Assembly (NCBI GenBank): GCA_045540715.1
Contig: JAZQHT010000010.1
Location: forward strand, 1 to 64,000
Direction of reading: 5' to 3'
DNA: 64,000 bases
Source: UMGS1279 sp045540715
GTDB taxonomy: Bacteria > Bacillota > Clostridia > Oscillospirales > Acutalibacteraceae
The number at the start of each line of letters is the position of its first letter. The stretch's first letter is position 1. Made by a program: the position numbers and the translations under genes. Under the pieces are notes generated by a model, which was not told the origin of the DNA, ran no database searches, and was given only the letters and a program-made list of their open reading frames with translations. Positions 50,285-59,206 of this stretch are shown piece by piece.

Positions 50285-53200
50285 CTACTTTACCTCCTTT
50301 TTTTTGGATTTTACAATTAAATAACTTACCACGAATAAACCTAATGCTACGCTTATTAATAGAGCGATTACATTGAATAATGGGTTTTGTGAGTGTGTTG
50401 GGTTATAAATTAGAACGTTATTTGCTTTTTCTTGTGCTGCGTAAGGATCTTTGTCGCGTCCAACTGTTAGATCGCCATCGTAATAAGGTTGTTCACCAAC
50501 ACCACCATTAATAATTACGTTAGACATATCTGTATAATCATAAGGTTTGTAGTTGTAATAGTCGTTAGGATCGTAGGTGTATTTGAACTTAATTGGGAAG
50601 ATCATAATATTATCTACGTCAATTGCACCATTACGTGTATCGATTACGATTGCAATTTTACCGTTTGATGGAGTAACGAACTTAAATCCGTAACGTTCCC
50701 ATTCACCTTCACCCTTATAAGTAAAGGTGGAGTTAACAGTCTTATCAACGTCGGTAAATAGTACGTTGTTACCTGTTACGTTAGAAGCCATTAGGCTTAC
50801 TTTACCTTTAGTACCCTTTGCACCTCTTAGAGAAACGCCTACGTAATAAGCTGCTGAAGGATCAACTTCAACTACTTTTGTATATGTTGTTGAAGATACG
50901 CCTGCTTTTAGATATTTTTGTTCGGTAAATGCGCCGCCTACTGCAATTGAGTAAGTGCTTGGCATACCGGACCAGTCTGCAGAAGTAATTTTGTCTTCAA
51001 AGTTGCTGTTTTCAACTGCGTTATATAGGTTTTCACAATAGGTGTAACGAGTTGTGCCTTCGGTAATCATAGCTGGGTGTAATTGATAAACTATGTCATC
51101 AATGTAAATTGCAGAACCTGCATTACCTGCTATTGTACCTACTGCAGCTTTAATATAGATTAAACCTTCGGTATTATCAATACTAAATGATGCTGTATGC
51201 CATTTATCGTCTTGAGCATAGATTGTATGTTCTTGAACGTATCTGTCTTTAGCATCGCCGGCTAGGTAAATTGCGCCGCCTTTAGCATTTTCAAATCTGT
51301 AATTAAATGTGATTAAGTAGTTACCCTTTAAGCTAGCTGCCGGGAAGTTCATCCAGGTTTGCCATAATTTATGAGCAACTTCTGTATCTTCTTGAGGTAA
51401 AATCTTTAATGATTTATTACCGCTTAGAACGTTCTTATCGTTAGCGGAGGTTGCTGTGTAAATTTCGAAGCCTTCGTTTTGGAAAGGAGCTTCGTTAGCA
51501 CATTTTAAAATGTGTTCTTTATCAGGGTCTGTAATTAAGAAGTTGTTAACTGCGAATCTTTCGCTTTCAAAGTCAACCTTTTCAATTACGCCTTCGCTGT
51601 AACCAACTGTATCAACAGTTAAGCTTACGTTATCCACCTTAGCAATTAAAGCATCTTTATTAGTAAATGCTATATTAATTGCTTCTTCGTTACCAGTTGT
51701 AAATGCAATTGTGTATTTATTCATTGCAGTATTTGTAATGCTTGTTGAAGCAATACTGCTGATAATTGAATAACTGTTTACACCACCACATTCAACATCG
51801 ATAGCACCTGCTTCTAAAGCACCTGCTTCTGCTTCGAAGGTTAATAGATATTGAGTAAATGGTTTAACTGTAACTGCTTGATATAATGTTGAATTTGCAG
51901 GAATATTAGCAACGCCGTCGATAAAGGTTGTTTTTGAACCGTTAGATAACCATGCTTTGTTGCTACCTTCAAAATCTGCATCTTTAATAGTATCGTTAGC
52001 AGAGTACTCCCATAATTCTAAATCATCGATATACATATTAGATTGGTCGTGTGCCCATGGATTTAGATATGCTTCATTACCAGAGAAAGGAGGAGTTGCT
52101 GCTTCGAATTTAATACCAAATTCTAGTTCAGAAAGTTCACCAGAGTTAAAGGTTAACTCATAAGTATCCCAACCACGACCGCCGCCAAGACCTGCCGCAT
52201 CATAAATGTACATTAATGCTTGGTTGGTTGTTGTATCAGGTTGAGTGATACCCATAGGACCAATGTAAGTGTACATCTTAGCAGATTCGTCTTCTTCTTG
52301 CATGTGGTATTTAAATTTAATCTTATAGGTTGTGTTTTTATTTAAACCTGTAAGTTGTAAACGTGTGTATCTCCAACGGTTAGAGCAATATAATGCTTTT
52401 TCGCCGGCATAAGCACGTCTGTTACTTACTGTGAAGAATGTCCAGGAGTTATCGGTATCGCCGTCTGCAAAAATTTGATAATCAACAATAGAATCCATCC
52501 AGGTTTCTTTAATGTTGGTTTCAAGAGTCATATTTTCAAAACCGTTTAAGCCTAAAACTTCACGAGCAGGTTTATTGTAACCATTGAATTTTGCAATTAA
52601 TGCAATTGATTCGTAATGAGGAGCTGTATAAACTAAATCGGTAGAAACAAGTGTGTTGGTTGCTGCATTGTACCAACCTGCGAAGGTGTTACCTTCGTCC
52701 GGTGTTGCAGTAAACGTTGCAACTGTACCTGATGCAAATACACCTGTTTTATCTACTGTTGCATAACCACCAAGTTCATAACTTTGAAGTTTAATCTCAA
52801 CAACGTTGAATTGTGCTTCGTAAGATAAATCGCTATTTAGGTTTACAACGTAGTATCTGTTTGTAGAAACAGGATTGGTTGTTGTACCGGGTTTATACCA
52901 ACCTTTGAAGGTCATACCGGTATCAGGAATTGCATAGAACATTGTAAGTTCGCCGGGTTTAACCAAACCATTACCGGCAGATGTTTGAGAAATACCACCG
53001 ATATTGTAGGTTGCATTAGCGTTTACAAGTTTTTGAGAAGCAGAGATTACTTCAACGCCAAGGTCGTCAATATATAATGCAGTTGCTTTACCTTTGGGGT
53101 CAACCATTTGTAAAGTTAAGGTTACTGCATCGTAACTACCAGTATTAAATGCGATAGAAATCTTTTGCCAACCTTGTGCAACGCCGTCAACATCTAGGCC

Positions 53201-56200
53201 ATCGTTATCTACTAAATAAGCAAGAGCCTTACCACCAACGCCGTGGGTATTTAGGTTAGAACTGTAGCATTCGCCGTTTTGCCATTGTTCGTCTTTAACT
53301 GCCTTTGGAGAAACGGATACGAATTGCATATAAGAACTTTCAGAAGTGAATTTAACCCAGAAGGATAATAAATATCTTGTGTTCTTTTTAAGACCGGTAA
53401 TATCACGGCCTAAGATTTGGTAACTCATTTTCTCAAATTTAACTGAGTTGTTACCACTTCTTGCTTCTTCACTGGAAGCAGTAATTTTAGTCCAGAAAGT
53501 TTGACCGGGTCTTGGGTTGTTCTTATCGTCAACTTCTAAGTATTTTGCAGAATAACCGTTACCGTCAGAACCATCTGAAGACCAAGCAGCAAACCAGCTA
53601 CCGGGAATTGTTGGATTATTCTTATTATCTAATAAGTTAGTACCGCTTGTTACGGTTTCAGCACCTGGGTTAACAACAGGATTACCTTCGCCAACCTTTG
53701 CAAATACAGGTGTTAACTTGGTATTTTTATTAAATGTGCCTGTGTAAACGGGGTTTGTTCCTGCAGCACCTGCAACGTCAACGCCGTTTAATTGCCATTT
53801 AACGAACTTATTACCTGGTAATGGAGAAGCCATAAAGGTTAAGGTTGCTTCACTTTCGCCAACAGGGATATAACCTGTGTCGGGATATACGCCACCCATT
53901 TCTTCTTGACCAGCTCCTGCAACAGGTCTAATTGGATAATCTAATTCTTTACCTGCAACAATAATATTGTCTAAGTATAGATTTGTATCGCTTGGAACTG
54001 GTTTTGGTGAACCGTCTGCATAGCTTGCACCAGGATTGGTATTTCCTTCAGGAGCCCAAACGATTAGAATTTTATTTGTTTTAAGGTCTGCCGAGAAGTT
54101 TAAAGTTTGTGTAACCCATTTATCGTGAATGGATACGTCTTCAGCGCCACCCTTACCTGCTGAACGCCAAGAAGCTAAAATTCTTAATTGGCTATTGTCT
54201 AGAGGTTTAAATTTATAATCGGTATTTAAATCGTTTAAAACGTCATCGCGACCAAATAATACTGATGTATCAACGTTAGATACGTCATATATAACAACGC
54301 TACCAAATTCTACGTACATTGCCATATAATAATCGAAGGTTAGTTGATAATCAGAGTTTGGAACAACATCGATTACTCTACCGATTTTGCCCCATAGTGG
54401 AATTTGTAATGCATGGTTTAATGCATTTTTATCTGTTGCTTTTTCAACAACGTTAGCAGCTGCTGTTGTGTGTTGATACCAACCAGCTTCGTTAGGTGAA
54501 GAATTAAATACATATAAATATTTAGAGCCCTCAGGAATTGGATTTGCAGGGTTGCCTAACACAGATGCTGCGTTTGTTTGTACTGTAGTATCTGTTGGGT
54601 TAACTGCAACTGCAGCGTAATTAACACCGTTTGCTGCTTTTGTTACAACCTTAGCAGAAATGCCTGCTTGTTGTAATTTTTGAACGTCTGCTTCGGCTTT
54701 TGCTTCAGCGTCTGCAGAAGATTTATCGTAACCATTAACGATTACATATTTTAAATCTGTTCTCTCTGTACAGGTTGCGCCTGCAACTAGGTTTGCACCA
54801 ACGCTTGTTGCATCAAAACCGGCGTCGCCTGTAAATCTGTTTTTATAAGTGCATTCAAAACGTGCTTCAATAACTTCATAGTTGTTAGGATTAAAGGCTT
54901 CTTTAAATGTTTCGTTAGTTTCATATAAAGAACCGTTTTTGTACCAACCTAAGAATTTACCGTTAGGATATGCAGAAGCAACGTATGTGATTTCAGTTTG
55001 AGCATCGTTTAGTTTTGCGTAAGCACCACCTGCGTTTGTGGTATCTTCGCCTGTTACTACAACGTTAACTTTAGGAATAACTGTGCTTGAAAGTACAACG
55101 TTATCAATATACATAGGTTGGTTGCCTTCAGGGTTCCAAACTATTAAAATTTTGGTTGTATTTTCGTCAGTTTCAAATTCACAAGTACGGGTAATCCATG
55201 TATCGTGAGAATCAACAGGATTGCCGTCAGCATCAACGCCATCTGCTTTTGCAGATAAACGTTTATAGTTGTTACCCATTTCTGGGAATTTGTTTTTGCT
55301 GCTATCTACGTATAAGAATTGGTTGGAAGTTGAATTTGTTAAATTGTCATAACCTATATATGTATTATCCGTTACATTAGATACATTATATATATTAAAG
55401 TTACCAAATTCACAGCCTGTGGGTAGATAGTAATCATAATTTAAAATGTATTTATGGTTAGGTTTAACCTCAACAATACGGCCTAAGTTTGCCCATTGTT
55501 GAATTTGTAGCGCTTTATTGGTTGTATCTGTACCATATTCTTTTACAACAACAGGAATATTGTTGTATGCATTTTGGTTAGTCATCCAATTTAATGTACC
55601 GGGTTTAACTGTAAAGGTGTATTTCCATGAACCACTAACTTGTGCAGTATTTTGTGTTGCAATGGTTTGACCCTCAACAACGTTTGTGCCGGTTGCCATA
55701 TCATCGAAATAACCATTATCAAATTCATTAGCATATAAGCAATCAAAGCGAGCTTCTAATTGTTTATATGTTGCCGGATCATAAGCCTTTGTAAATGTAG
55801 CAGCGCTTTCTACTAAAGTATTACCATCGTACCAACCGGTGAATACTGCGTTAGAAAATGCTTTTGCTGTATAAGTTAAAGTGCTTTCATCATCACTTAA
55901 AGTAACGTTTGCAATACCGGCATTGTTTGTATCAGCGCCGCTTACTTTAACAGTTACTTTTAAATCTACATATTCTTGAACAGAAACATTATCGATATAT
56001 ACGTTATTTTTCTTATGATAGAACGGTATTGCAATTTTGGTAAACGAACCTGAATTAAAGTAAAGTGTACGTTTTGTCCACTGATTAACTACGGTTTTAT
56101 CGTCACCTGCTGCAGGTTCATAATTAATTTTAGTTTGACCATCTGTACCGTCAGCTAAAATATCGCCACCGCAGTCTTTAATGGTAACACCATCTGCTTC

Positions 56201-57316
56201 GTAATGGGTAACAGGAATTGTTATGGTTGTAGCATTAGCATTTAAACCAATAGCAAAATCCATGTTATCCATAAATTTAGCTTCGGCTGAATCTGCATAA
56301 TACCAATAAGATAATGCATAACTGGTATTAGCTTTAACGTTAATAACCTTAGCAATAGTGTGCCATTCGGTTGTTAAACGCATAATATGTGTACCATCTT
56401 TAGCGGCAGGAGTAGTAATGCTACCTGCACTGGTGTTATATGTGGTACCACCTAATAAAATATTACCGTTACCGTAGTGAGAACCAACCCAACCATTTGT
56501 GTTAATGCTTGGTTTGTTATTCTTCCACTCAGTAGCACGAACACCATTAGCGTTTGCTACGGTTGAACCAGCAGCTAATGCTACTGCATTTTCAAAACTA
56601 CCGTCTTTAAAAATAGCATTAGCTTCGGTATTAACAACGTAGGTTAAGCTAATATCGTCAATATACATATTTCCGCTACCTTCATAAGCGAAAGCAATTA
56701 CAATTTTGCTTGCAGTTGAAGAAGTGGTGAACTTAGCTGTATATTCAGTCCAAGTGTTTGCGGTATATGTTTTATTTCTTTCCCATGCGTATGTTGTTAG
56801 TAAGGTTTTGTCGTAATATTGTAATCTGTTAGCTGCATTTACAGGTGTAAATGAGGTATAGGCTTTTAAGCTATAACCATCTGCAGTAACGTTAGATACG
56901 TCATAAACGGCAAAATCTTTCCAATCAACTGCGTCAGCATTGAATTTAAAGGTTAAGGTGTAGTCCATATTAGGTTGAACTGCAATTTCTTTAAATCCAA
57001 CACCCCAGGAAGGAATTGCCATAGCTTTGCCACCGGTGGTGGTTGCTTTGGTGCTAGATACTAAAAGATTTGTGGCTGCAGCGCCTGCAAACCAGCCGTT
57101 AGAGCCGGGTTTGCCCTTGAAGTATCCATTTTCGCCCTCATCATATACTTTCCATGTAAGGGCATCGTCGGCAGCCATATCGGTACCAACGCTGTAGCTT
57201 TCGAAATCTTCTTCGTAACCTACTGTGGCAGAAGCCATAAACCCGTTTGTGAAAATACAAACAAGGCTGGTTACTAGAAGAACGAAGCTAAGAATAATCG
57301 ATAATGTTTTCTTCAT
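50285..57316 (-). CDS. Giant membrane-anchored surface protein with CBM-like and InlB-like repeats
   Basis: This 2343-residue protein has a signal peptide (to about 31) and nine jelly-roll modules of CBM4/9-like type, each ending in a Y-I/L-D-D/N-hydrophobic strand (ends near 220, 440, 737, 1115, 1415, 1762, 1897, 2075 and 2235). InlB/Flg_new-type repeats (GWYDGNTLVESAATF, GWYKNGSLYETNETF) sit between several of them. Module 4 holds an extra segment (about 855-945) of another type. A C-terminal helix (FNVIALLISVALGLFVVSYL) and KSKKKEVK anchor it in the membrane rather than by sortase. It probably grips a polysaccharide for the co-expressed glycosidase-like protein. Confidence 0.85.
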   Translation of the reverse strand: MKKTLSIILSFVLLVTSLVCIFTNGFMASATVGYEEDFESYSVGTDMAADDALTWKVYDEGENGYFKGKPGSNGWFAGAAATNLLVSSTKATTTGGKAMAIPSWGVGFKEIAVQPNMDYTLTFKFNADAVDWKDFAVYDVSNVTADGYSLKAYTSFTPVNAANRLQYYDKTLLTTYAWERNKTYTANTWTEYTAKFTTSSTASKIVIAFAYEGSGNMYIDDISLTYVVNTEANAIFKDGSFENAVALAAGSTVANANGVRATEWKNNKPSINTNGWVGSHYGNGNILLGGTTYNTSAGSITTPAAKDGTHIMRLTTEWHTIAKVINVKANTSYALSYWYYADSAEAKFMDNMDFAIGLNANATTITIPVTHYEADGVTIKDCGGDILADGTDGQTKINYEPAAGDDKTVVNQWTKRTLYFNSGSFTKIAIPFYHKKNNVYIDNVSVQEYVDLKVTVKVSGADTNNAGIANVTLSDDESTLTYTAKAFSNAVFTGWYDGNTLVESAATFTKAYDPATYKQLEARFDCLYANEFDNGYFDDMATGTNVVEGQTIATQNTAQVSGSWKYTFTVKPGTLNWMTNQNAYNNIPVVVKEYGTDTTNKALQIQQWANLGRIVEVKPNHKYILNYDYYLPTGCEFGNFNIYNVSNVTDNTYIGYDNLTNSTSNQFLYVDSSKNKFPEMGNNYKRLSAKADGVDADGNPVDSHDTWITRTCEFETDENTTKILIVWNPEGNQPMYIDNVVLSSTVIPKVNVVVTGEDTTNAGGAYAKLNDAQTEITYVASAYPNGKFLGWYKNGSLYETNETFKEAFNPNNYEVIEARFECTYKNRFTGDAGFDATSVGANLVAGATCTERTDLKYVIVNGYDKSSADAEAKAEADVQKLQQAGISAKVVTKAANGVNYAAVAVNPTDTTVQTNAASVLGNPANPIPEGSKYLYVFNSSPNEAGWYQHTTAAANVVEKATDKNALNHALQIPLWGKIGRVIDVVPNSDYQLTFDYYMAMYVEFGSVVIYDVSNVDTSVLFGRDDVLNDLNTDYKFKPLDNSQLRILASWRSAGKGGAEDVSIHDKWVTQTLNFSADLKTNKILIVWAPEGNTNPGASYADGSPKPVPSDTNLYLDNIIVAGKELDYPIRPVAGAGQEEMGGVYPDTGYIPVGESEATLTFMASPLPGNKFVKWQLNGVDVAGAAGTNPVYTGTFNKNTKLTPVFAKVGEGNPVVNPGAETVTSGTNLLDNKNNPTIPGSWFAAWSSDGSDGNGYSAKYLEVDDKNNPRPGQTFWTKITASSEEARSGNNSVKFEKMSYQILGRDITGLKKNTRYLLSFWVKFTSESSYMQFVSVSPKAVKDEQWQNGECYSSNLNTHGVGGKALAYLVDNDGLDVDGVAQGWQKISIAFNTGSYDAVTLTLQMVDPKGKATALYIDDLGVEVISASQKLVNANATYNIGGISQTSAGNGLVKPGELTMFYAIPDTGMTFKGWYKPGTTTNPVSTNRYYVVNLNSDLSYEAQFNVVEIKLQSYELGGYATVDKTGVFASGTVATFTATPDEGNTFAGWYNAATNTLVSTDLVYTAPHYESIALIAKFNGYNKPAREVLGLNGFENMTLETNIKETWMDSIVDYQIFADGDTDNSWTFFTVSNRRAYAGEKALYCSNRWRYTRLQLTGLNKNTTYKIKFKYHMQEEDESAKMYTYIGPMGITQPDTTTNQALMYIYDAAGLGGGRGWDTYELTFNSGELSELEFGIKFEAATPPFSGNEAYLNPWAHDQSNMYIDDLELWEYSANDTIKDADFEGSNKAWLSNGSKTTFIDGVANIPANSTLYQAVTVKPFTQYLLTFEAEAGALEAGAIDVECGGVNSYSIISSIASTSITNTAMNKYTIAFTTGNEEAINIAFTNKDALIAKVDNVSLTVDTVGYSEGVIEKVDFESERFAVNNFLITDPDKEHILKCANEAPFQNEGFEIYTATSANDKNVLSGNKSLKILPQEDTEVAHKLWQTWMNFPAASLKGNYLITFNYRFENAKGGAIYLAGDAKDRYVQEHTIYAQDDKWHTASFSIDNTEGLIYIKAAVGTIAGNAGSAIYIDDIVYQLHPAMITEGTTRYTYCENLYNAVENSNFEDKITSADWSGMPSTYSIAVGGAFTEQKYLKAGVSSTTYTKVVEVDPSAAYYVGVSLRGAKGTKGKVSLMASNVTGNNVLFTDVDKTVNSTFTYKGEGEWERYGFKFVTPSNGKIAIVIDTRNGAIDVDNIMIFPIKFKYTYDPNDYYNYKPYDYTDMSNVIINGGVGEQPYYDGDLTVGRDKDPYAAQEKANNVLIYNPTHSQNPLFNVIALLISVALGLFVVSYLIVKSKKKEVK

Positions 57317-57354
57317 ATTTGCCTCCTATATAATAAGCGTATTATATCACATAT

Positions 57355-57383
57355 ATTCTACACTAAATTGCCTTTTTTGTCAA
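57355..57383 (-). promoter_or_regulatory. Promoter of the giant surface protein operon
   Basis: TTGACA and TAGAAT are 17 nt apart on minus; AGGAGG precedes the ATG. Confidence 0.85.
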
Positions 57384-57488
57384 TAAAATAACACCCTATC
57401 AAACGGCTTAAAATTAAACTATTTAATAGCAAAAATTTAAACCTTTTTACATAATTTTCTTGTTTTATATTTTTATATATATTAGGAC

Positions 57489-57517
57489 TTGCATTTTTTA
57501 AAAAAATTTGCGATAAT
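57489..57517 (+). promoter_or_regulatory. Promoter of the gltX operon
   Basis: TTGCAT and GATAAT are 17 nt apart on plus. The short leader has no room for a T-box. Confidence 0.6.
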
Positions 57518-57556
57518 GACTATATATGTGTATTTTAAGTTTATGGGAGCATATTT

Positions 57557-59206
57557 ATGACTAATTCATTGAAAATGGAAGACGTAATTTTTAACGAGGA
57601 ACTTTACAGTCCCGAGTATTACGAAGACCTTTATTCGAAACGCAATTTACCCGAAGGTGCAAAGGTTACACGTGTAGCACCAAGTCCTACAGGTTATTTG
57701 CATTTGGGAACACTTTACGTTTCTTTAATTGACAGAATTACTGCAGGACAAAACGGTGTGTTTTACGTTAGAATTGAAGACACCGACAAAAAGCGTGAGG
57801 TTGAAGGCGGAGTTGAAAATATTTTAAACGGACTTTACGACTTTGGCATTATTCCCGATGAAGGTTATACACTTTCCGGCGAAAAGGGAGACTACGGTCC
57901 TTATAAACAAAGTGAACGCGGAAAGATTTACCGCGCATTTGCTAAAAAGCTTGTAACCGAAGGACTAGCTTATCCTTGTTTTTGCACCGCAGAAGAAATT
58001 CAAGAAATTCGTGAAATGCAAGAAAAAGACAATATTAAGACCGGTTATTACGGCAAATATGCAAAATACCGCGATATTACACCCCAAAAAGCTAAAGAGC
58101 TAATTGAAAAGGGTCTTCCCTTTACGGTTAGATTTAAAAGTAATGGCGACGAAAGCAAAAAAATCATTGTTGAAGATTTAATTAAAGGCAAAATTGAAAT
58201 GCCTCAAAACGATGAAGACTTTGTTATTTTAAAAAGTGACGGTATTCCAACATATCACTTTGCACACGCGGTTGACGACCATCTAATGAGAACCACCACT
58301 GTTATTCGTGGTGACGAGTGGCTTTCAAGTTTACCAAAGCACATTGAGTTATTCTTAGCACTTGGCTTTAAGCCACCCAAGTTTGCTCACATTGCCCCAA
58401 TTATGAAGCTTGAAAACGGCAATAAAAGAAAAATTTCCAAACGCAAAGACCCCGAGGCTGCCGTTTCTTACTTTAAAGAACAGGGATTCCCTGCAATTTC
58501 GGTTATTGAATATTTAATGCATATTGCTTCAAGCGAATATGAAAACTTTAAAAAGGCAAACCCCAACGCAACCTACAAAGATTTTAACTTTAATATTAAA
58601 AAAATGAGTCTTTCGGGTGCACTGTTTGACTCTGACAAATTAAACGACGTTAGCAAAAACATTATCAGCAAAATGTCGGCAGATGAGGTTACAGATTCGG
58701 TACTTGCTTGGGCAAAAGAATTTGACCCCGATTTTTATCAAAAAATATCAAAAGACACCGCATTTTTAAAAGGAATTTTCTCTATAGACAGAGAGGTTCC
58801 AAAACCACGTAAAGATATTGCAAAATGGGCCGACACCCTTGAATTTACTGAATATTTTTACAATAGACCGACAGTTTCACTTCCTGAAAATATGGCAAAG
58901 GAAGACGCTATAAAGCTTATTGATAAATACATTGAGGTTTACAAAGAAGAAGAAACCCAAAGCGACTGGTTTAATACCCTAAAAACCATTTGTTCTGTTG
59001 CAAATTACTGTGCAGATACAAAAGAATTTAGACAAAACCCCTCTGCTTACAAAGGTTCTGTTGCTGACGTTAGCACACTTATTCGTTTATGTATAACAGG
59101 ACGCAAAAACAGTCCCGATTTATTTAGCATTATGCTACTAATTGGACTTGACGAAACAATGGAACGTTTAAACGCCGCAAAGGCATATATTAAGGAGAAT
59201 TTTTAA
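57557..59206 (+). CDS. gltX: Glutamyl-tRNA synthetase
   Basis: The 549-residue class I synthetase has the HIGH-type motif in APSPTGYLHLGTLYVSL, the ATP site RIEDTDKKREVEGG and the KMSKS-type motif KRKISKRKDPEAA. It charges tRNA-Glu, and in Clostridia often also tRNA-Gln for later amidation. It has an N-terminal extension of about 40 residues before the fold (MTNSLKMEDVIFNEELY) and is longer than most bacterial GltX. The stop shares one base with the next start (TAATG), so it is coupled to the MetG-like gene. Confidence 0.9.
   Translation: MTNSLKMEDVIFNEELYSPEYYEDLYSKRNLPEGAKVTRVAPSPTGYLHLGTLYVSLIDRITAGQNGVFYVRIEDTDKKREVEGGVENILNGLYDFGIIPDEGYTLSGEKGDYGPYKQSERGKIYRAFAKKLVTEGLAYPCFCTAEEIQEIREMQEKDNIKTGYYGKYAKYRDITPQKAKELIEKGLPFTVRFKSNGDESKKIIVEDLIKGKIEMPQNDEDFVILKSDGIPTYHFAHAVDDHLMRTTTVIRGDEWLSSLPKHIELFLALGFKPPKFAHIAPIMKLENGNKRKISKRKDPEAAVSYFKEQGFPAISVIEYLMHIASSEYENFKKANPNATYKDFNFNIKKMSLSGALFDSDKLNDVSKNIISKMSADEVTDSVLAWAKEFDPDFYQKISKDTAFLKGIFSIDREVPKPRKDIAKWADTLEFTEYFYNRPTVSLPENMAKEDAIKLIDKYIEVYKEEETQSDWFNTLKTICSVANYCADTKEFRQNPSAYKGSVADVSTLIRLCITGRKNSPDLFSIMLLIGLDETMERLNAAKAYIKENF

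Noticed and set aside
48436..57316. Dockerin modules as partners for the cohesin protein
   Set aside because: No duplicated calcium-binding dockerin motif was found in either surface protein of this operon.
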